Below the pieces are notes generated by a model. The model did no database searches, was not told the DNA's origin, and saw nothing but the letters and a program-made list of their open reading frames with translations. A stretch of DNA of 64,000 nucleotides from Embleya scabrispora DSM 41855 (GTDB lineage: Bacteria > Actinomycetota > Actinomycetes > Streptomycetales > Streptomycetaceae), in NCBI RefSeq assembly GCF_000372745.1, contig NZ_KB889692.1, positions 1-64,000 on the forward strand. The letters run 5' to 3'. Both the position numbers and the translations under genes were made by a program. Below, piece by piece: positions 25,810 to 33,260 of the stretch. The stretch's first letter is position 1. Each line of letters opens with the position of its first letter.

Positions 25810-26886
25810 ATGGCTTCCGAAAACCTTAACGCCGCCCCGTGCCAATCCGCGCACCCAATGGCCAATCCGGGTTACGGCAAACGCGCAATCTCCGACCAAC
25901 CCTCCCGCCGCAGGCGCGACTTCGCACATCTGCCCGAGCGTGAGGCGTATATCGCCTCCTACGTCGACCGTTTGCCGGACGGCGCCGCGATGGACGTCAA
26001 GACGCTCGCCAAGTCCCTTCCCCGCTACGGACAACAAGCCGTCCGCTCGGCACTCACCGCGTTGTCGACGGCCGGCCACCTCCGCCGAGTCCGTGAGTCC
26101 GTCGGCGGCGACCGGACCCGCTGGGTGTACCGGACGTACTTCTCTCCCGCGGCCCGCGACGACGCATGGTGGGCCCACTTCCTGACCGTCGGCCCACCGG
26201 CCATCACGCCGACTTCACCAACACAGGCACCCGTATCGGTGCCGGTACCGGTACGGACCAAGCCTTCGGAGTCGACCTCGCCCCCACCTCCCATGGCCCG
26301 CCGGGAAGCCCGCCCGCCCGCAATTCCCACCGTGCCGCGCCTACGTGAGCCCACCCCGCGCGCCAGGCAGCCGACGGACTCACCACCTGGCGCACGTTCC
26401 TCCACGCCATTCGCCGGCCCGCCCTCGGTCGCTTACGAAGCCCTCGCCGAACTCGGCCACAAAGACGCCCGATTGACCCTCTCCGCCGCCGACTGCGTCA
26501 CGCTGGAACCGCTCGCCGCCACCTGGCTCGCACGCGGAATCAGCAAACCGCAGCTCGTCCTCGCGCTGACCGCCGGCCTGCCCGAGCACATCCACGCCCC
26601 GGGCGCCTTCACCCGCAGACGACTCACCGAAAAGCTGCCCCCGGAGCCCGCGCGGGCCGAAGGTCCGACTCCCCGGGTGCCGACTCCACCTGTCCGCCGT
26701 CTCATGGAATGCACCAACTGCGCCGCTCCAGGCCCTCCCGACGCTCTCCCCGGCGGCCTCTGCCGAACATGCCGCCACGACCAACCGCCGACTCCGGCCG
26801 CAGGCATGCCCGTACCCGAAGTCCGCCGCCGAATCCAAGAATTGCGTCGAGCCCTCCCGAACCACGCGGAAGCCACAGTGCATTGA
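25810..26886 (+). CDS. MarR-like helix-turn-helix protein with C-terminal zinc ribbon
   Basis: 358 residues from ATG 25810 (GTGAAAGGCGATCCC upstream). Residues about 42-110 form a winged helix: FAHLPEREAYIASYVDRLPD, MDVKTLAKSLPRYGQQAVRS, STAGHLRRVRE and RWVYRTYFS. A long Pro/Arg-rich linker follows, then a second helical part (YEALAELGHKDARLTLSAAD) and a C-x2-C...C-x2-C ribbon (CTNCAAPG ... CRTCRHD, about 300-325). Proteins with this layout are frequent and usually multicopy in Streptomyces; their targets are not known to me. It may be a mobile or variable gene because it lies beside a deletion scar. Confidence 0.8.
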   Translation: MASENLNAAPCQSAHPMANPGYGKRAISDQPSRRRRDFAHLPEREAYIASYVDRLPDGAAMDVKTLAKSLPRYGQQAVRSALTALSTAGHLRRVRESVGGDRTRWVYRTYFSPAARDDAWWAHFLTVGPPAITPTSPTQAPVSVPVPVRTKPSESTSPPPPMARREARPPAIPTVPRLREPTPRARQPTDSPPGARSSTPFAGPPSVAYEALAELGHKDARLTLSAADCVTLEPLAATWLARGISKPQLVLALTAGLPEHIHAPGAFTRRRLTEKLPPEPARAEGPTPRVPTPPVRRLMECTNCAAPGPPDALPGGLCRTCRHDQPPTPAAGMPVPEVRRRIQELRRALPNHAEATVH

Positions 26887-27265
26887 TAAGCCCGGCTAGC
26901 GGCAATCCGTTCGGCTTGTTCCCGTTTCTCCAGCGATCCTGTCGGACCGGATCGACACGGGAGGCGATCCCCTCCGATCCCAGGCGCCGGCGACGCAGTC
27001 TCTCTGCTTTCGTACCTGTACAGAAGCGGAAACCGCCCGTCGGGCTGGGCCACGTGGGGCATGCTCTGCCAGGGATGTCACTACCACCACTACGAGTTCG
27101 GGCTCACCGAGCACCAGTTGCGGCGGTGGCCACATCGCGGTGGTACAGGTCCTGGCCTGCTTGGAAACCTGATCGAACTTCGCGCGTCGCCACTCGCCGA
27201 CACGTCGGCACAGGACCAGGGCTTCGACTCGTCGCAGCGTGCAGACGCTGCCTGGAGGGGGATAC
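26887..27265. other. Region without a supported gene
   Basis: 379 bases ahead of the HelD-like gene. A short plus-strand frame with CQGCHYHHY (27061 on) has no detectable family match, and I do not call it. A GGAGGGGG ribosome binding site lies at its right end. Confidence 0.4.
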
Positions 27266-30200
27266 GTGGGAACGAATCCACGGGATGCGGTTATCGCCGT
27301 CGAGCAAAAGGCCGTCGACCGCGCGTACGAGTGCTACGAGCAACAACTGCGGGAGATGACGGCCCAGTCGCCGGCTTCGGCGTCGGCCAGCGGCAAGGAC
27401 TCGATCGTCACCAAGGCCGATGCCGAGAAGAGGGCCGCCGAGTACGGCGGTCTCGACGGTGAAGCCTTGGTGATCAGTCGGGTGGACGTGCACGAGCCGG
27501 GCGAACCGGAGCCGGAGACGTGGTACGTCGGGCGGCGCACCGTGGCGGATGTCGAGACCGGCGACCGTCTGGTGGTCTCGTGGACGACACCTTTGGCCGT
27601 GAAGTGGCACAACGCCCGCCCCGAAACGCCGGGTGAGCTGCTGCTGCGCCGGCAGTTACGCTGCGCCGAGCGCATCGTCGAGGATTACTTCGACGAGATT
27701 TCCCGGGAGGCGGCACCCGCCGACGGTGTCCTGGACGGCGAACCCGTGCTCGACTACGGCGACGACCCGGTATTTCCTGACGCCACCGACGAGCCGGCGG
27801 TCGGTGAAGGTTCGGGTCCCCGTTTCGTGCCTTCACCCCGAGACGTCTCGGATCGTCTTCGAAAGAAGCCCACGCAGGTGGACGAGTTCCTGCTGCGCGA
27901 ACTTCACCGATCTCGCAGCGGGCGTATGCGCGACATCGTCGAGACCATCCGGCGTGACCAGATGGCCCTGGTCACCGACTCGCCGGCGGACGTACTCGTC
28001 GTACAGGGCGGCCCAGGGACCGGAAAGTCCGCGGTCGGGCTGCATCGGGTGACCTGGCTCGTGAACAACGACCACTTTCGCGCACAGGACATTCTGGTCG
28101 TCGGTCCACACCAGGGTTTTCTCGAATACGTCGGGCGGGTCCTGCCCACGCTGGGCACGCGAAACGTCAACGCGGTTCAACTCGCCCGCCTTTGGGCGGG
28201 TGACATCCGCGGCGCCGATTCCGCCGAGACGCGGTTGATCAAGTCCGACGATCGCATGACCGAGGTGCTGCGCCGACGCGTGGCGAGCGAGCGCAGGCCA
28301 GGGGCTTTGGACACCCTCTTCGTCGCTTCCTCGGACGAGCGGGACGAACCCGCGTTCATGGTCACGATCGGCAGTACGTCGTTGCGCCTGCCACGATCGG
28401 AGGTGCTCGAACTCCTGCGTGCCGCGGACGAGGTCAGTGGGGCGTACCGGGCGCGTCGCAATCGGTTCCGCCACCTGTTGGTGGATCAACTGTTGAAGAC
28501 GTTGGCCCAAGTCGCCCCACGACGCGGGCGTGAGGCGACGGTGCGCCGCGACCTGGAGCGCAACAGGCACGTCGTGGCGCTCGTCGAGCGGGCCTGGCCG
28601 GCTCTCAGCCCCGAGGAGGCGCTCAGGAGTCTGTTCGACTCCACGGACAGGCTTCGCGAGTGCGCGTCCGGGATTCTCGATGAGGCCGAGCAGGCCGCGC
28701 TGCGAAGGCCGAGGGCCTTGAGCGCGGCCGAGGAGGCTTGGACGCTCGACGACTTGGTCTGCCTGGAGGAACTGCGTTTCCTGATCGCGGGCGAGACCCC
28801 ACAGCACTACCGCCACATCGTGATCGACGAGGCGCAGGATCTGACGCCCATGCAGGCGAGGTCATTACGATCGCGCTGCCCGACCGGATCGATGACCGTC
28901 CTCGGAGACCTGGCACAGGCCACCGGCCCGCACCCTTACGACGACTGGGAGCGGCTGGGCGCGCTCTTGGCCGACGGGGGTGTTTGGCGTGCGACCGAGC
29001 TCAATACCAGCTACCGGATCCCGGCCCAGATCATGGAGTTCGTGGCCCCGCTGGCGCGGGCGGTGGCACCTTCGCTTCCCTTCCCGGTGGCCGTACGGCG
29101 AGCCGAGGGCGAACCGGTGAGTCTGATCGCCTTGGATTCGGGAGAGGTGACCGATGCGGTCCTCGCGTGCGCGCGTCGGCTCGTCGGGACGGACGGCAGG
29201 TCCTTGCGGTCGATCGCGGTCGTCGTACCGGACGGGTCCCGCTGGTTGGCCGAGATCGGGGCATTCCTGGGTCGCGCCGACAGCCTGACCCCGGAACAAC
29301 GCGCGACGGTCTCCGTCCTGGTCGCGAGCCAGGCCAAGGGGATGGAGTACGACCACGTCATCGTCCTGGACCCGGCTGCCATCGTCGACCGTGAGCCGGC
29401 GGGCGCACGACAGCTCTATGTGGCCCTGACACGCAGTACACAGAGCCTGACCATCCTGTACACGTCACCCCTGCCCGAGATCCTTATCGGCGGTGCCCTG
29501 CGGGACGACAGCCCAGTGGTCGCGGAAACGCACACTGTCCCGGACGCGGCCGAAGCCGCCACCATGCCCGAAATGGCGTCGAGCCCGACCGGGCCGGCGG
29601 TCGGTGACCGGGTGCGCGTTCGGGTCGTTGCCGCCGGCAAGGGCCCGCACTGGAAGGTGCAGGCCATCGCACCGGCAACGACGCGCACGCTTTTCCTCGT
29701 CGCCCGACACGGCTCGCCGCCCCCGGTGATCGGCGCCGAACTCGATTGCTGGGTGGTGCGCGTGGAGGCACGCGTCAGCCTGGTCTCGGCCGGCGACTTC
29801 GGTCGCAAGCCGATCCCCTCGGACATGGTGGAACGCTTCGCGGCGGCGCTCGACGTACTGAGCATCCTCAGGGAACTCGAAGGCGAGTTCCCGTCGAACG
29901 CCGCCACGCGCCTGGCGGATTTGAAGGACATCGCGAATCGGTGTCTGCGCCGGGAGCAGGCGGACTGGTTGAGCGTCTGGCGCCTGCTCGGCTCACCCGA
30001 CACCGATCGCTTGATCGCCCTGCGCGACCTGGCCCAACGCACCCGGGACGCGCTTGGGGCCGATGGCTCGACCGTGTCCGCCGAGCTCCGCTCCGACCCG
30101 ACGTTGGTCGACTGGTCCGACGCCCTGTCCGCGGCCCGAGTCGCCTTGCGTGAGCCGGCCGATGACGAGCCCCGAGACGGTATGTCATCCGACGCGGTGA

Positions 30201-30730
30201 CACCTACAGCCGAACCACAAGCCGCGACTGCATCGAAGGGCGTCGAATCCGATCATGATCAACACATCCCTCACCCTCGGCAGGCACCGGTGAACACCAC
30301 CCTCCTGGACGAGCTGGCAGTCGCTTCCGATGCCGACCGCAACTGCAACACACACGAGGCGGTACGTCACGAATTGAAGGCGGCTCTGCTGTGGGCGGGG
30401 CTGAAGCCGTCCGATTCACCCACGGTCGACGTCAGCCGCGTGGGCGGCGACGGACACTTCGTGTACGAGGTCCTCGGCGCCGGGCTTTGTGCCTACGCCG
30501 ACCTCCGAGCCGGCGCCGCGCGGCTCCTGGAGATCGACTACTCGCTGCCGCGCAGGGCCGACCGCCTCTACCTGGTCCTCTCCGAACCCCCCGCCCAGGA
30601 CTGGGCCGCCGACACCATCAAGGGCGTCTTCGGTGTCCACCTCCTTTGGCGAACACCATCAGGGTGGGAGGGCCATGACACCGCAACGGCCCTGGGGCCG
30701 GGAAACGCCGCACCACCCGAGGACTCCTGA
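27266..30730 (+). CDS. HelD/UvrD-like ATPase with a long C-terminal extension
   Basis: 1154 residues from GTG 27266, which has GGAGGGGG six bases upstream. Residues 1-240 hold helical arms with WYVGRRTVADVETGDRLVVSW, the signature of the HelD family that removes stalled RNA polymerase from DNA. Walker A is QGGPGTGKSAVGLHR (about 247-261), Walker B VIDEAQDLTPMQ (about 518-529), motif III-like GDLAQATGPHPYDDW, and motif V-VI ASQAKGMEYDHVIV and RQLYVALTRSTQSL. Classical HelD proteins end near residue 740. Here 400 more residues follow: a beta-rich part (VGDRVRVRVVAAGKGPHWKV), helices, and a terminal alpha/beta domain (YEVLGAGLCAYADLRAGAAR). A nuclease or DNA-protection role for the extension is possible but not shown. 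Confidence 0.88.
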   Translation: MGTNPRDAVIAVEQKAVDRAYECYEQQLREMTAQSPASASASGKDSIVTKADAEKRAAEYGGLDGEALVISRVDVHEPGEPEPETWYVGRRTVADVETGDRLVVSWTTPLAVKWHNARPETPGELLLRRQLRCAERIVEDYFDEISREAAPADGVLDGEPVLDYGDDPVFPDATDEPAVGEGSGPRFVPSPRDVSDRLRKKPTQVDEFLLRELHRSRSGRMRDIVETIRRDQMALVTDSPADVLVVQGGPGTGKSAVGLHRVTWLVNNDHFRAQDILVVGPHQGFLEYVGRVLPTLGTRNVNAVQLARLWAGDIRGADSAETRLIKSDDRMTEVLRRRVASERRPGALDTLFVASSDERDEPAFMVTIGSTSLRLPRSEVLELLRAADEVSGAYRARRNRFRHLLVDQLLKTLAQVAPRRGREATVRRDLERNRHVVALVERAWPALSPEEALRSLFDSTDRLRECASGILDEAEQAALRRPRALSAAEEAWTLDDLVCLEELRFLIAGETPQHYRHIVIDEAQDLTPMQARSLRSRCPTGSMTVLGDLAQATGPHPYDDWERLGALLADGGVWRATELNTSYRIPAQIMEFVAPLARAVAPSLPFPVAVRRAEGEPVSLIALDSGEVTDAVLACARRLVGTDGRSLRSIAVVVPDGSRWLAEIGAFLGRADSLTPEQRATVSVLVASQAKGMEYDHVIVLDPAAIVDREPAGARQLYVALTRSTQSLTILYTSPLPEILIGGALRDDSPVVAETHTVPDAAEAATMPEMASSPTGPAVGDRVRVRVVAAGKGPHWKVQAIAPATTRTLFLVARHGSPPPVIGAELDCWVVRVEARVSLVSAGDFGRKPIPSDMVERFAAALDVLSILRELEGEFPSNAATRLADLKDIANRCLRREQADWLSVWRLLGSPDTDRLIALRDLAQRTRDALGADGSTVSAELRSDPTLVDWSDALSAARVALREPADDEPRDGMSSDAVTPTAEPQAATASKGVESDHDQHIPHPRQAPVNTTLLDELAVASDADRNCNTHEAVRHELKAALLWAGLKPSDSPTVDVSRVGGDGHFVYEVLGAGLCAYADLRAGAARLLEIDYSLPRRADRLYLVLSEPPAQDWAADTIKGVFGVHLLWRTPSGWEGHDTATALGPGNAAPPEDS

Positions 30731-30839
30731 GGCCGCCGGCGGCCGTCCTCGCGCGCTGGACCGGTATCGCACACCTGCCTCGCGGATCGGGGCGGTCGGC
30801 CGGTGAGGCTCTGCCGACCGCTTCGCCATACGTTCGACG

Positions 30840-33176
30840 TCACCGTCGGCGCTGGGATCCGACCTTGGTCGCGGACCTGCGCAGCCGCTTGGCCAGCGCC
30901 TTGTCCCGGGCCCTCAGGTGTCGCCCCGCCGCTCCCAGGACGGCGCCGGTGGCCGGGTGGTCGCAGCGCCACAGGTCGTCGGCGATCTCATCGAGGAGGG
31001 GCAGCACCGAGTCCCCCTCCTGGTCCAGGAATGTGGCAAGTGCCTCGTCGGCGACGCCGAGTGGACCCCACAGATGGTCCACGAGCCACCAGAGTTGGAG
31101 TTCCGGGCCGTGTCCTTCGGGGATCTCGCCGCGGCCGGCCAGCGTAATCGCCGCGATCTGGGCGCAGCCGGGGACCTGGGAGGCCGCGGCTTTGCGCAGG
31201 ACCCTGAGCGCGGTGGGCTCGTCGAGTTGCGCCAGCACCGCTGTCGCGCTCAGGCGACGCAGGGCCGCGTCGGCGTCCAGTCCGGCGCAGGAGTCGATGA
31301 TCTGGACCGCGGCCGGGCCCTGACCCCGGTGGCTGATCCAGCCGGCGATCTCGGCGCGCGCGGCGTCCTGGTCGTAGTCGAGTAGGCCGTCGAGCAGGGT
31401 CGGGGCGTCGACGGCGGCCAGCTCACCGATCAGCGGAGCGGGGACTCCCTCGGCGAGCAGGTATTCGCGCAGGCCGAGGCGTCCCAGCGGGGTCAGCCTG
31501 AGCCGGATCCCGGGCCCGGAGAGGTCGTCGCCCCCGTCGATGATTCGTTGGAGGCCGAGGATGTCCGAGAGGATGCGGTCGTGCTCCCGATCCGTCTTCG
31601 GGCCGTTCTCCACCTCTGCCGCCCGGTACTCGGCGAGGACCACGGCCGCTTGGTCGAGGATCCGCAGGAGGAGCAGTTCGACCAATCCTGCCTCCTGCTT
31701 GGAGAGGCCGTCGCGGAGAGCGCCGTCGCGAAGAGCCTCGGCGAGCATCGCCGTGTCCAGCCATTCGCCGTCGGGAACCTCGTACAGTGCCCGCAACACG
31801 ACAGCCGCCAAGCCCGTGCCGTAGCCGTCCTCGTCCTCCATGCCCAGCGCGATCGACAACATCGGGGGCAGGCCGAGGCTTTCGAGGTCGTCCAGGATGT
31901 CGAGTTCGCCCTCGATCGACCGGCACCAGAACTCCACGACTCCTTCGTCTTCCGCCGTGGCGGGCAGGTCGGGACCGGGTCGTGCGGTGCCTGCGCCGAT
32001 CCGCACCAGGTCCGTGTACAGGACGAGCTGCCAGGGGTCGTCCAGGCAGGGCAGGTCGCCGGAGCTGCGCAGGCGTCCCAGCCGCTGCTCGCGCTCCGCC
32101 GGCCGGAGTGCGCTCAGCTCGTCGTCCAGGGACCACAGTTCGAGTTCCTGGACGGCCCGGCGGCCGAGTGCGGGCTTGAGCACGTCCCGGGACGTGACGG
32201 CTCGTCCGCCCTCGCACCAGTGGGCCAGGCGGAGCGCGGCGGCGATCAGCGGTACCTGCCGTGCGGCGGCGGCGAGGTCCGCGCGCGGTGGCAGGGAGAC
32301 CGGGCGTACCGGGGCGAACTCCATGTCGACGTCCTCGCCGTCGTGGTTTTCTCCGCAGGAGCAGCGCCGCCCGCCGGGGGCAGCCTTGGTCGACCTGGAT
32401 GCCGGGGTGGCCGTGGGCCGCCGCGGCTCCAGCGCGGCCAGTCGCCGGTCCAACGCCTCGTGGTCGAAGGCAGCGGGGTCGAATCCCTCCATGCGCAGGG
32501 TTTCGACCAGGTCGGTCCACGGCTCGGGGGCCGGTGCGGTGCGGTCCACGACGGCGTCGAGTACGGCCTGCAGTGCCCAGGCGCCGCCGGTGTCCTCGGC
32601 GTAGGGCATGGCGCGGCGTCCACCAGTGCAGCGGACGTGCCGACTGCCGGTGGGTCGGTTGCCGGCCACCCCGTTGCCGGGGGAAGCGGGGAGGACCTTC
32701 TCCAGAGTAATCAGGTGCCGCCAGTCGTCGCCGAAGTCGTAGGTGTGCTCCAGCCGTTCACCCTCGGAGGACAGTAGCTCGGCCACTGACACGGACTCCT
32801 CGTCGAAGTCGTGGCCGGGATCGCGCTCCGATGGTGCGTCGAAGTCGACGAATCGGCGCCCGGAGCCGGGTTCGGCGAAGGCGTGCAGGTGCGAGTCGTC
32901 CCAGCCGAAGCAGAGTCGGACGATGTCGTGCAGGCAGCCGAGCGAGGTGTCGGCGGGCAGAGTGACTCGGCGCCAGATCGGCGGGCTGGTGTTCCGTAGG
33001 GCGATCTTGAGCTGGTAGGTGGGCACGGGCTCGGCGGTCACGGCGAAGGTTCCCTCGAAGCGGAGGCGGATTCCGGCACCGGAGCGGGGCAGCCTCGAAA
33101 ATGCGCTGAAGCTGTCTGCGGTGCTGACGGCGCAATCTTCTCGCACTGCGCCGAGTGGGGTAGCCGCATTTGACAC
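30840..33176 (-). CDS. Plasmid pRiA4b ORF-3 family protein
   Basis: About 778 residues from GTG 33176; starts further upstream are possible but would run into the SNF2 promoter. The pRiA4b ORF-3 domain lies at about residues 45-220: YQLKIALRNTSPPIWRRVTL, LCFGWDDSHLHAF and LEHTYDFGDDWRHLITLEKV. A C-S-C-G-E-N-H cluster follows near residue 275, possibly metal binding. The remaining 450 residues are helical. The domain occurs on plasmids and near helicases; its function is not known. It diverges from the SNF2 gene with 84 bases between them. Confidence 0.85.
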   Translation of the reverse strand: MSNAATPLGAVREDCAVSTADSFSAFSRLPRSGAGIRLRFEGTFAVTAEPVPTYQLKIALRNTSPPIWRRVTLPADTSLGCLHDIVRLCFGWDDSHLHAFAEPGSGRRFVDFDAPSERDPGHDFDEESVSVAELLSSEGERLEHTYDFGDDWRHLITLEKVLPASPGNGVAGNRPTGSRHVRCTGGRRAMPYAEDTGGAWALQAVLDAVVDRTAPAPEPWTDLVETLRMEGFDPAAFDHEALDRRLAALEPRRPTATPASRSTKAAPGGRRCSCGENHDGEDVDMEFAPVRPVSLPPRADLAAAARQVPLIAAALRLAHWCEGGRAVTSRDVLKPALGRRAVQELELWSLDDELSALRPAEREQRLGRLRSSGDLPCLDDPWQLVLYTDLVRIGAGTARPGPDLPATAEDEGVVEFWCRSIEGELDILDDLESLGLPPMLSIALGMEDEDGYGTGLAAVVLRALYEVPDGEWLDTAMLAEALRDGALRDGLSKQEAGLVELLLLRILDQAAVVLAEYRAAEVENGPKTDREHDRILSDILGLQRIIDGGDDLSGPGIRLRLTPLGRLGLREYLLAEGVPAPLIGELAAVDAPTLLDGLLDYDQDAARAEIAGWISHRGQGPAAVQIIDSCAGLDADAALRRLSATAVLAQLDEPTALRVLRKAAASQVPGCAQIAAITLAGRGEIPEGHGPELQLWWLVDHLWGPLGVADEALATFLDQEGDSVLPLLDEIADDLWRCDHPATGAVLGAAGRHLRARDKALAKRLRRSATKVGSQRRR

Positions 33177-33260
33177 GTCCTGTCCACCTGTGTGGATAGC
33201 CTTGGCCTGCCGAGGGTTCGCGCGGGTTCCGCGCCGTCCCGACATAGCTGTGGAGTGGGT

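Noticed and set aside
27061-27462. Plus-strand frame starting MLCQGCHYHHYEF
   Set aside because: Most of it overlaps the start of the HelD-like gene in another frame and the rest has no recognisable family.
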